64,000 bases of DNA from Pseudomonas iridis (GTDB lineage: Bacteria > Pseudomonadota > Gammaproteobacteria > Pseudomonadales > Pseudomonadaceae), in contig NZ_JACXXO010000023.1 in the NCBI RefSeq assembly GCF_017980685.1, positions 1 through 64,000 of the forward strand, in the 5' to 3' direction. Position numbers and translations under genes: made by a program. Position 1 is the first letter of the stretch. The number at the start of each line of letters is the position of its first letter. This document shows positions 38,201 to 43,054 of this stretch, piece after piece. Below the pieces are notes generated by a model. It searched no databases. It was not told the origin of the DNA and saw only the letters and a list, made by a program, of their open reading frames with translations.

Positions 38201-39225
38201 GGAATACCCTTGCCCCGCGGCGTGCCGGCGACGAACAGCGTGGCCTCGGCCAGACCGTACGAAGCCATGAAACTGTCGGCACTGAAACCACACGCCGCGA
38301 ATTTTTCGGCGAAGCGTTCGTTGGTGTCGAGACGGATCGGCTCGGAGCCGGAATAGGCCACGCGCCAGCGACTGAGGTCGAGACGTTCAAGCGCCGATTC
38401 ACTGACCCGCTCGCTGCACAAGCGATAGGCGAAATCCGGTCCGCCGCTGATGGTGCCGCCGTATTGGCTGATCGCTTCGAGCCAGCGCAATGGCCGAGCG
38501 AGGAAGTACGCCGGCGACATGAGGATGCACGGCACGCCACTGAAAATCGGCTGCAACAGACCACCGATCAAACCCATGTCGTGGTACAGCGGCAGCCAGC
38601 TGACGATGACGTCATCGCGGTTCACGTCGATGCCGAAACCGTGGCGAACCAGCAGCTCGTTGGCGACCAGATTGCCGTGGCTGACCTGCACGCCTTTGGG
38701 CAGCGCGGTCGAGCCGGAGGTGTATTGCAGGAAAGCGATGTGATCGGCCGGCAGCGTCGGTTCAACCCAGCGCTCGGCCAAAGCGCTGTCGAGAGTATCG
38801 ACGCACAACAGCGGCGGTGCGCCTTCGATCTGTTGCAAGGCATCGCGCAAGTCGGCGCTGGTCAGCAGCAGGCGCGGTTCGGCGTCGGCAATGATCGACA
38901 GCAGACGCTCTTGATGATGACGGCGGGCCGACTCTGGTGGATAGGCCGGCACCGCGATCACCCCGGCATACAGGCAACCAAAGAACGCCGCAACGTAATC
39001 CGGGCCGCTAGGAAACAGCAGCACCGCACGATCAGCAAACTCGGTCTCGGCCTGCAACGCAGCGGCAATGGTGCGCGCGCGTTGGTCCAGTTCGCGATAG
39101 CTGAGTACCACAGCCTGCTCTTCGTTTTCGGCAAGAAAACGCAAGGCCAGCCGATCCGGCGTCAGGGCCGCGCGGCGCTGGAGGGCTTGGACCAGGGTGC
39201 TGGGGAGTTCGAACGCGTCGGTCAT
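26227..39225 (-). CDS. pvdL: PvdL: pyoverdine chromophore peptide synthetase
   Basis: A 4332-residue non-ribosomal peptide synthetase that starts pyoverdine assembly. Approximate layout: acyl-CoA ligase 1-580, carrier Ser about 610; C (HHIIADG about 803), A (SGSTGQPKG about 1275), carrier about 1665; C (HHIVTEG about 1860), A (about 2340), carrier with GGDS about 2737, epimerase (HHLVVDG about 2917); C (HHILIDA about 3392), A (about 3877), carrier about 4270. No thioesterase. This is the PvdL order: fatty acyl, L-Glu, D-Tyr, L-Dab. My reading of the last adenylation pocket, D-I-W-E-L-T-A-D-D, fits diaminobutyrate. Start chosen at MTDAFELP, preceded by AGGAAACCTC. Confidence 0.96.
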   Translation of the reverse strand: MTDAFELPSTLVQALQRRAALTPDRLALRFLAENEEQAVVLSYRELDQRARTIAAALQAETEFADRAVLLFPSGPDYVAAFFGCLYAGVIAVPAYPPESARRHHQERLLSIIADAEPRLLLTSADLRDALQQIEGAPPLLCVDTLDSALAERWVEPTLPADHIAFLQYTSGSTALPKGVQVSHGNLVANELLVRHGFGIDVNRDDVIVSWLPLYHDMGLIGGLLQPIFSGVPCILMSPAYFLARPLRWLEAISQYGGTISGGPDFAYRLCSERVSESALERLDLSRWRVAYSGSEPIRLDTNERFAEKFAACGFSADSFMASYGLAEATLFVAGTPRGKGIPALRVDDQALAQNRAEPGDGSAIMSCGISQPEHAVLIVEPTRLEELADNAVGEVWAAGPSIAHGYWRNPEASARTFVQHAGRTWLRTGDLGFMRDGELFITGRLKDMLIVRGHNLYPQDIEKTIESEVEVVRKGRVAAFAVTQDGEEGIGIAAEISRSVQKILPPEALIKAIRQAVAEACQQAPSVVVLLNPGALPKTSSGKLQRSACRSRLADGSLDSYAVFPSDEAQGAESTLRASGLEALIGKIWAAQLNVKQVHADDHFFLLGGNSIAATQVIARVREELGLALSLRVLFEAPTLSAFAAAVARHQQDGGSAQGEITSLSRTEPMPQSLAQNRLWITWQLDPQSSAYNIPGALRLRGELDEDALRASFQQLIERHESLRTRFFERDGVALQQVDAAAEFNLQLIDISDLPLNEREARAEQIREDEARTRFDLEKGPLLWVTLIRLDDEDHQLLVTMHHIIADGWSLNVLIDEFSRLYAAASQGQRTELAPLPTQYADYGSWQRQWLAHGEGERQLAYWKAQLGDEHPTLELATDHPRSAQRIRSAARHSVRLSVSLSEAIRQTSQAHDATPFMLLLAAFQSLLHRYSGQRDIRIGVPNANRPRLETQGLIGFFINTQVLRADVESRRSFTELLAQTREAALGAQAHQDLPFEQLLEAFPQAREQGLFQVMFNHQQRDISALKRLPGLLAEELPWHSREAKFDLQLHSEEDRNGRLTLSFDYADELFDAATIERLAEHFSNLLRDACECPHHAIGDLQLLTAGESEQQKDWSSAPCAKAEQWLPELLNEQLRLTPQRTALVWEGGSLDFAELHAQSNRLAHYLRDKGVGPDVCVAIAAERSPQLLIGLLAIIKAGGAYVPLDPDYPAERLAYMLSDSGVDLLLTQTELLDRLPAREGVSVIAMDALHLENWPSQAPGLHLHGDNLAYVIYTSGSTGQPKGVGNTHAALAERLQWMQNTYRLNETDVLMQKAPISFDVSVWECFWPLITGARLLIAAPGEHRDPHRIARLVQQYGVTTLHFVPPLLSLFIDEPLSAECTSLRRVFCGGEALPAELRNRVLAQLPAVQLHNRYGPTETAINVTHWHCTAADGERSPIGRPLGNVICRVLDADLNPVPAGVPGELCISGIGLARGYLGRPALTAERFVVDPLGEQGARLYRTGDRARWTDDGVIEYLGRLDQQVKLRGFRVEPEEIQARLLAQEGVAQAVVLVRETAAGAQLIGYFTATDASADEDAQIARLKTALATELPEYMVPAQLMRLDAMPLSPSGKLDRRALPEPQWQVREHVEPVTELEQQIAAIWREVLGLAQIGLRDDFFALGGHSLLATQIISRSRQSCDVELPLRALFEHSELGDFAEQIRQIQVSGRTNQQPPIEKVDRSQPVPLSYSQQRMWFLWQMEPDSPAYNVGGMARLRGVLHVEHFEAALQALILRHETLRTTFPSVDGVARQQVHAETGVRMGWKDLSTLAADLREQNVQQLADAEAHLPFDLETGPLLRACLVKTAEHEHYFVLTLHHIVTEGWAMDIFARELSALYEAFVDDRDSPLEPLPVQYLDYSVWQRHWLESGERQRQLDYWTAQLGREHPLLELPGDRPRPPVQSHQGELFRFDLSDDLAARVRAFNAQNGLTLFMTMTAALATLLYRYSGQTDLRIGAPVANRIRPESEGLIGAFLNTQVLRCQLDGQMSVDELFEQVRHTVIDGQSHQDLPFDHLVEALQPPRSAAYNPLFQVMCNVQRWEFQQSRMLAGMTVEYLANDARATKFDLNLEVTDLDHRLGCCLTYSTDLFDEPTIARMAGHWRNLLEALIADPQQRLSELPLLDAPEQQRLLDRLGVEPGEHRLDQCIHHLFAEQALLRKNAPALTFAGQTLSYAELDARANRLAWALRERGVGPQVRVGLALERSLEMVIGLLAILKAGGAYVPLDPEYPLDRLHYMIEDSRIGLLLSDRAMFNALGELPSSVASWCLEEDSAALAEYPSTELPFISLPQHQAYLIYTSGSTGKPKGVVVSHGEIAMHCQAVIERFGMRPDDCELHFYSINFDAATERLLVPLLSGAQVVLRAQGQWDAEEICGLIRTHRINVLGFTPSYGSQLAQFLATQNDILPVRMIITGGEALTGEHLQRIRAAFKPNLFFNAYGPTETVVMPLASLAPDVLEEGAGSVPIGSVIGARVAYILDADLALVPQGATGELFVGGAGLAQAYHDRPGITAERFVVDPFAADGGRMYRTGDLVRQRADGLVEYLGRIDHQVKIRGFRIELGEIETRLLDHDAIREAVVLALDAPSGKQLVGYLVTEIAEHSEAEQAQLREALKAHLKAQLPDYMVPTHLILLANMPLTANGKLDRRALPAPDPELNRQDYVAPSNELEQTLAQIWCEVLNVEQVGLNDNFFELGGDSILSIQVVSRARQQGIHFSPRDLFQHQTVQTLAAVASRTELVTAEQGLVAGESRLTPIQHWFFDTDIPERQHWNQALLLEPTTALEPQLLERALLAVIEQHDALRLRFTEVGGQWQAAHQPVSDAVVLSSVHVASMDTCEALFADAQRSLDLEHGPLLRALLVDGPHGQQRLFIAIHHLVVDGVSWRVLLDDLQTAYRQLDAGQSLKLPAKTSAFKDWTARLQAYAGSESLREELNWWQTQLAGPSADLPCENPQGGQQNRHAQTVSVRLDAQRTQQLLQQAPSAYRTQVNDLLLTALARVLCRWSGQPSALIQLEGHGRETLFDEIDLTRTVGWFTSAYPLRLTPHNIEQAAGQGASIKAIKEQLRAVPHKGLGYGVLRYLADDLSQRSMAALPNAPITFNYLGQFDQSFGSEALFRPLDEPVGAAHDPQAPLPNELSVDSQVYGGELLLRWTFSAERYEAQTINDLADAYLGELQSLIEHCLQDEAGGLTPSDFPLAKLTQAQLDALPVPAAHIEDVYPLTPMQEGMLLHTLLEPGTGLYYMQDRYRINSELDPERFAQAWQAVVGRHEALRASFCWNVGEDMLQVIHTPGRTPIEYLDWSAISDAEQESKLQALLKSEREAGFDLLSQAPFHLRLIKVGAARYWFMMSNHHILIDAWCRSLLMNDFFEIYTALGEGREAQLSVPPRYRDYIGWLQRQSLAEARQWWQQNLQGFERTTPIPSDRPFLREHAGESGGMVVGDRYTRLDVTDGVRLRELAQAHQLTINTFAQAAWALVLRRMSGDRDVLFGVTVAGRPVDMPEMQRTVGLFINSIALRVQMPADDQRTSVRQWLSGLLDSNMQLREYEYLPLVSIQEQSELPKGQPLFDSLFVFENAPVEVSVLDRAQSLNATSDSGRTHTNFPLTAVCYPGDDLGLHLSYDQRYFDESTVERMLGEFKRLLLALVDGFHGDMADLPLLGSDERDFLLHGCNQSAHDYPLEQSYVSLFEAQVAAHPERIAASCLNVQLSYQALNHNANRLGHALVAAGVQLDQPVALLAERNLDLLGMIIGSFKAGAGYLPLDPGLPSQRLQRIIELSRTPVLVCSEACREQAQTLLDEFSCAHRPRLLVWEEVQALATSTQNPGIHSGPDNLAYVIYTSGSTGQPKGVMVEQRGMLNNQLSKVPYLNLTEADVIAQTASQSFDISVWQFLAAPLFGARVDIVPNTIAHDPQGLLVHVQAQGITVLESVPSLIQGMLASDRLSLDGLRWMLPTGEAMPPELAHQWLLRYPDIGLVNAYGPAECSDDVAFYRVDMASTRGSYLPIGTPTDNNVLYLLDGALELVPVGAVGELCVAGTGVGRGYVSDPLRTAPVFVPNPFGAPGERLYRTGDLARRRSDGVLEYVGRVDHQVKIRGYRIELGEIEARLHEQPEVRDAAVGVQEGINGKHLVGYLVAADSALNPSERLERIKQRLRSELPEYMVPLHWLWLAQLPLNANGKLDRKALPALEIGQLQSQDYLAPRNELEQTLADIWAEVLKVEQVGVRDNFFELGGHSLLATQIASRVQKALQRDVPLRAMFECSTVEELAEYIDGLAASEITEEKVDRLNDLMAELEGL

Positions 39226-39377
39226 GAGGTTTCCTGCCTGAATTCGGCTTGCTAGTGGAATCGGGTTACTGCGACACGCCCTCGCAGGGCATGCAGGGCG
39301 CGGTCTACGCCGACCGCGCAAGGCATTGGAATGCTGTCTGGCCGGGAGTCTTTATCCGGAACCATTCACCAATGAGA

Positions 39378-39402
39378 ACGGATGACGTCTTGAAATAATT
39401 AG
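39378..39402 (-). promoter_or_regulatory. PvdS (IS-box) promoter of pvdL, one mismatch
   Basis: On the minus strand CTAATT (39397-39402), 16 bases, CGT (39378-39380). The -35 element differs from TAAAT by one base; spacing is exact. It lies about 150 bases before the pvdL ATG. Confidence 0.75.
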
Positions 39403-39490
39403 TCGGCAGGCTGGATCGCTAATGGGGCTGGGGTGCGGCGGCGTGTCGCAGTTCTCAGATCACAATAATTCAATGGATTGTTTCTCTTTC

Positions 39491-39521
39491 TCATTTGACA
39501 ATCATTATCATTCAACATAAT
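39491..39521 (+). promoter_or_regulatory. Fur box over the pvdS promoter
   Basis: The 19-mer at 39491-39509 (TCATTTGACAATCATTATC) matches the Fur consensus at 13 of 19 positions, including the whole right half. Inside it is a perfect -35 TTGACA (39495-39500); a possible -10 is CATAAT (39516-39521), although the 15-bp spacer is short. Fe-Fur binding would block pvdS transcription. Confidence 0.75.
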
Positions 39522-39591
39522 TTGTCGCTCGATGTGTAGGGCAGCCCGCCCCCAGGCGCCCCACTAACCTATTGGCAGTAAGGTGATTTCC

Positions 39592-40146
39592 ATGACGGAA
39601 CAAGTATCCACAAGCAGGTGCGATTCACCGCTACTTCAGGCATTCGTCGACAATCGACTGATTCTGGTCAAGATTGCAGCACGCATTACCGGCTGCCGGT
39701 CACGCGCCGAAGACGTGGTGCAAGATGCGTTTTTCCGACTGCAGTCGGCACCGCCGATCACCTCGTCGATCAAGGCGCAATTGAGTTATCTGTTCCAGAT
39801 CGTGCGCAACCTTGCGATCGATCACTACCGCAAACAGGCGCTGGAGCAGAAGTACTCCGGCCCTGAAGAGGAAGGGTTGAACGTGGTCATTCAAGGTGCT
39901 TCGCCGGAAATCTCGCACATCAACTTCTCGACCCTGGAAAACATCGCCGATGCGCTGACCGAGTTGCCGAGTCGCACGCGCTATGCGTTCGAGATGTATC
40001 GCCTGCACGGTGTGCCGCAGAAGGACATCGCCAAGGAACTCGGCGTATCGCCGACCCTGGTCAACTTCATGATCCGTGATGCGCTGGTGCACTGCCGCAA
40101 GGTGTCAGGCAATCGCCGTGATTCGGTGGCTGTGGGTCGTCGTTAA
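39592..40146 (+). CDS. pvdS: PvdS: iron-starvation ECF sigma factor
   Basis: A 184-residue extracytoplasmic-function sigma factor with region 2 (about 15-85, DVVQDAFFRLQS and IVRNLAIDHYRKQ) and region 4 (about 120-170, ELPSRTRYAFEMYRLHGVPQKDIAKELGVSPTLVNFMIRDAL). It directs RNA polymerase to pyoverdine genes and is held by the anti-sigma factor FpvR, not in this window. Length and text match PvdS/PfrI/PbrA of fluorescent pseudomonads. The ATG at 39592 has AAGGTG upstream; a GTG three codons earlier is possible. The promoter carries a Fur box. It diverges from pvdL. Confidence 0.95.
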   Translation: MTEQVSTSRCDSPLLQAFVDNRLILVKIAARITGCRSRAEDVVQDAFFRLQSAPPITSSIKAQLSYLFQIVRNLAIDHYRKQALEQKYSGPEEEGLNVVIQGASPEISHINFSTLENIADALTELPSRTRYAFEMYRLHGVPQKDIAKELGVSPTLVNFMIRDALVHCRKVSGNRRDSVAVGRR

Positions 40147-40163
40147 GACCGCGTCGTCCGCAC

Positions 40164-40243
40164 AAAAAAGATCGCAGCTTTCGGCAGCGCCTTCAGGGTT
40201 AACGCGAAACCCGTGTAGGCGCTGCCCAAGGCTGCGATCTTTT
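40164..40243. repeat. Hairpin repeat, type B, between pvdS and pvdYII-like gene
   Basis: AAAAAAGATCGCAGCTTTCGG and CCAAGGCTGCGATCTTTTGC form imperfect inverted arms with a GGCAGCGCC/GGCGCTGCC inner stem. T-runs flank both sides, so it is a plausible terminator for the two convergent genes. Confidence 0.8.
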
Positions 40244-40257
40244 GCTTTACGGCATTA

Positions 40258-41271
40258 TCAAGCCAACGTGCACCGATCAAAAAACCGCTCACGCCCCAAC
40301 ATCATCAGCGCTGCACGTTTGTGCGGGAAGTCGAATTCTTTTTCGCAGTGAAAGCATTGGTTTTGCATGTAGCCGATCATCTTCGCGTTGTCGGCACGCG
40401 GCTCGGCGACAATCCGTTGAGTCCGTGGTTCGTCGAGAAACAGGTAATGCACCAGCGCCGACAACCAACTCGCCACTTTGTGCGGGCCACGGTGCTCCTC
40501 CTCCCCCACCAGCATGTGAATGCCACGGTCGTAATTGTCGGCATCGTAGAACGGCGCGATGCGATCTTCCTTGGCCCAATAGGCTTCGAAATAGGCAAAT
40601 GGCTGATCGTCGAAACAGCCGATCAGGGTCAGCGTGTGCGGATCGGCGTCGAGTTTGCTGAGGTATTCGCGATGCTTTTCGAGACTGCCCTGTTCGTCCC
40701 AGAAACTGGCGACTCGCGGGTTGTTCTGCCAGCGATTGAAGCGCGGCAGGTCTGCTTCGATCTCGACCGTGCGCAGGGAAATCCAGCAGCCGAGGCGCGC
40801 ATCGAAACGTCGATAGACTTCACCGCGCGGCTTCACCGGTCTTAAAGGATGGCGCTTGCCAACACTGATCATCATTTGTTGGGGATAACAGCCAGTCAGC
40901 GATGTGCCGAGCCACGGTTGCGGCAATTGCCAGAACAGCGTGCGCTCGCAGCGGTATTCGCCGGCCACTTCAGTGCTCACCAACAGGCCACTGAGCAGGG
41001 CTTCGGTTGGCGGCTGGTCGAGTTGCCAAGTCAATTGCTGGCACGCCGGGTCTCGAGCAAACAACCAATAACAGGCTGCCCACAGGGCTTGCCCGGGCGG
41101 CAAGGCGAAACGCTCATCGATCTGGATCGGCCCTTTGGCCTCGCGATCAAGGCGCAGGCGAATCAGCGGTTGCCCGTCCAGGCTCAGGCTCAAACGGCTT
41201 TCGGTTGCATCGGCTACCAACTGGCTGCCCGAAGGCAGGGCCAGGGCAGTCAGGTCATTCAGATTGGACAT
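40258..41271 (-). CDS. pvdYII: PvdYII-like N5-hydroxyornithine acyltransferase (IucB/AlcB family)
   Basis: A 337-residue protein whose C-terminal half (about 165-337) is the GNAT domain of siderophore acyltransferases (IucB, RhbD, AlcB): NRWQNNPRVASFWDEQGS, FDDQPFAYFEAYWAKEDRIAPFY, and EEHRGPHKVASWLSALVHYLF. PvdYII of some P. aeruginosa strains acetylates N5-hydroxyornithine, giving acetyl-hydroxyornithine in pyoverdine in place of the formyl form. Position next to pvdS and a perfect PvdS box upstream (41312-41336) strongly support a pyoverdine role. The ornithine hydroxylase PvdA is not in the window. Confidence 0.85.
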   Translation of the reverse strand: MSNLNDLTALALPSGSQLVADATESRLSLSLDGQPLIRLRLDREAKGPIQIDERFALPPGQALWAACYWLFARDPACQQLTWQLDQPPTEALLSGLLVSTEVAGEYRCERTLFWQLPQPWLGTSLTGCYPQQMMISVGKRHPLRPVKPRGEVYRRFDARLGCWISLRTVEIEADLPRFNRWQNNPRVASFWDEQGSLEKHREYLSKLDADPHTLTLIGCFDDQPFAYFEAYWAKEDRIAPFYDADNYDRGIHMLVGEEEHRGPHKVASWLSALVHYLFLDEPRTQRIVAEPRADNAKMIGYMQNQCFHCEKEFDFPHKRAALMMLGRERFFDRCTLA

Positions 41272-41311
41272 GGGTCGGGCTCACGATAATCGTCGACAGT
41301 TCAACGATGTG

Positions 41312-41336
41312 ACGTGAGCGGAAAGAGAAAATTTAG
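41312..41336 (-). promoter_or_regulatory. PvdS (IS-box) promoter of the pvdYII-like gene
   Basis: On the minus strand CTAAAT (41331-41336), exactly 16 bases, CGT (41312-41314): a perfect IS box. It lies 41 bases before the gene's ATG, in the gap after the binding-protein gene. Confidence 0.88.
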
Positions 41337-41357
41337 GCTAGAGGTGAAATCCCTGAG

Positions 41358-42155
41358 TCAGTGATCGTGCACTGGCACCACGGCAATCCGGTATGGATCG
41401 AAGATCTTCAGCATCTCACCGTTGTCGCGCAGGCCTTGTAGCAACTTGCTGAACGCTTCGCTGGTAATCGGCGCGGTCGGACGCAGGATGGCGTAGTGGT
41501 GGTAGACCTGATCGATGCGCTGGGACACCAGCAATTCATCGCGCACCTTTTCGTTGCGCAGCAGGTAATCACTCAGATAAGAACGGGTCACCAGCGCAAT
41601 ATCCGCGCGCCCGCGCAGCACCATCAACAGGTTGCTGTCGTGGGAATAGGTCAGCGTGGCCTTGAAGTTTTGCGCGAGGAATTTCGGGTCGGCATTGAAG
41701 TTGGCGAACTCGTAGTGATAGCCACTGAACAGCGCCAGACGCTTGCCGCTGAGGTCGGCAAAATAGTTCTGTTGTCGGCCGTCTTCGCGTTGGGCGACAA
41801 AAATCTCGGCGTCCTCAAGCCCCATATCGACGTCGTTGTGAGGGATTTCCTTCCAGCCCCACTCAGGGTTCTCGAAGATCGCCATGTCGATCCGGCCTTG
41901 CTTGAAATCACCGAAACGGCGCGGAATCGACGTCGGTACGAGGACGAACTTGTAGTCGCCTTGCAGCCGGTTCAATGCCTCGACCATCTGCGGCAACAGA
42001 CCGGTGTCGGCACCGTTTTCGGGGCGAACGGTATAAGGCGGAAAGTGCGCGGCACCGACCCGAACCAATTGCGCTGCCTGAGCGGGCAATACCCATAATG
42101 CAGCCAGCGCTGCGAGCAATAACCTCGCGGCGGTCCGACTTGGCGAAGACTTCAA
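41358..42155 (-). CDS. Periplasmic solute-binding protein, amino-acid ABC type (SBP_bac_3)
   Basis: A 265-residue periplasmic binding protein with a signal peptide (cleavage near AQAAQL, about residue 28). VRVGAAHFPPYTVRPENGADTGLLPQMVEAL is the standard opening of this family, and GRADIALVTRSYLSDYLL is near the end of lobe 2. No permease or ATPase is next to it, so it is an orphan; it may serve a transporter elsewhere or a sensor. It is on the same strand as the pvdYII-like gene, but a PvdS box separates them. Confidence 0.82.
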   Translation of the reverse strand: MKSSPSRTAARLLLAALAALWVLPAQAAQLVRVGAAHFPPYTVRPENGADTGLLPQMVEALNRLQGDYKFVLVPTSIPRRFGDFKQGRIDMAIFENPEWGWKEIPHNDVDMGLEDAEIFVAQREDGRQQNYFADLSGKRLALFSGYHYEFANFNADPKFLAQNFKATLTYSHDSNLLMVLRGRADIALVTRSYLSDYLLRNEKVRDELLVSQRIDQVYHHYAILRPTAPITSEAFSKLLQGLRDNGEMLKIFDPYRIAVVPVHDH

Positions 42156-42247
42156 AACACCCCACTCCCCGAAAAAATACCGATCAATGCATTCAAGCTA
42201 GGCGGTTTCGCCCAGTTAGCCAGTTTCCCGGCCCGATAGAAAGCGCT

Positions 42248-42871
42248 TCAACGCTCTTCAAGCACCAGAATCAGGGCCTCATCAGCCAACTGATCAAGGC
42301 TCAGACTGCCGCCGGCACGGAACCAGGTGGTGGTCCAGGACAGGGCGCCGGTGAGGAAACGCCGAGTGACAAATACGTCGCCGCGAATAAACCCGGCTTC
42401 CTTGGCCTCCCCGAGCACCTGTAGCCAAAGGTCTTCATAAACATCGCGCAAGGCGAGGACTTTGGCCTGGCCATCCTCAGACAACGAGCGCCATTCGTAG
42501 ACCAGCACCGCCATGGCTTCGCCGCTGCCGCCCATGATCGACTGCAATTCACAGCGAATCAGCGCCAACACGCGCTCGCGCACATTGGTCGCATCGGCGA
42601 GCGCCGCGCGCATCAAAGCGGTGTTGTAGCGAATGGTTTCCTCCATCACCGCGCGCAGGATTTCGTCCTTGCTTTTGAAGTGATGGAAAATGCTCCCCGA
42701 CTGAATGCCCACCGCACCGGCCAGATCGCGCACCGTGGTGCGCTCATAGCCTTTGTTGCGGAACAGGTGAGCCGCCACTTGCAGCAGTTTGCCGCGGGCG
42801 CTGTCCGGGTCGGTCAACTGGCCTTGGTCGACCAATTCGCGCATGACCCTCAGGGCTTTTTGCTCGTCCAC
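42248..42871 (-). CDS. atuR: AtuR: TetR-family repressor of acyclic terpene genes
   Basis: A 207-residue TetR regulator. The helix-turn-helix is near residues 43-75 (YERTTVRDLAGAVGIQSGSIFHHFKSKDEIL). It starts with GTG preceded by AGGAGAGAACGG. In P. aeruginosa AtuR (PA2885) represses atuA-H and binds two 13-bp inverted repeats in the atuR-atuA gap. Exactly such repeats are present here (42951-43009). It diverges from atuA. Induction would be by a terpenoid or its CoA ester. Confidence 0.92.
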   Translation of the reverse strand: MDEQKALRVMRELVDQGQLTDPDSARGKLLQVAAHLFRNKGYERTTVRDLAGAVGIQSGSIFHHFKSKDEILRAVMEETIRYNTALMRAALADATNVRERVLALIRCELQSIMGGSGEAMAVLVYEWRSLSEDGQAKVLALRDVYEDLWLQVLGEAKEAGFIRGDVFVTRRFLTGALSWTTTWFRAGGSLSLDQLADEALILVLEER

Positions 42872-42950
42872 CCGTTCTCTCCTACAGTCGATCAGTCTGT
42901 TGCCCCCTGAAACCGCAGGGTTGCGCGCAATTTAAGCCGCCAACGATAAC

Positions 42951-43009
42951 CAAGCAAGCGCTCGGGCAGAAGATATTTCAACTGTTTACAAACCAAGCGC
43001 TTGCTTGGT
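42951..43009. promoter_or_regulatory. Two inverted AtuR operator sites
   Basis: CCAAGCAAGCGCTCGG (42951-42966) and, inverted, CCAAGCGCTTGCTTGG (42994-43009). The 13-bp core CCAAGCAAGCGCT is identical in both, and each 16-mer is itself nearly palindromic. Site starts are 43 bp apart, about four helical turns, so both dimers face the same side of the DNA. Confidence 0.85.
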
Positions 43010-43054
43010 AGCCTCCAGACACTTCTGTCGCAGGTCCCTGAGTCGGAGATAAAA

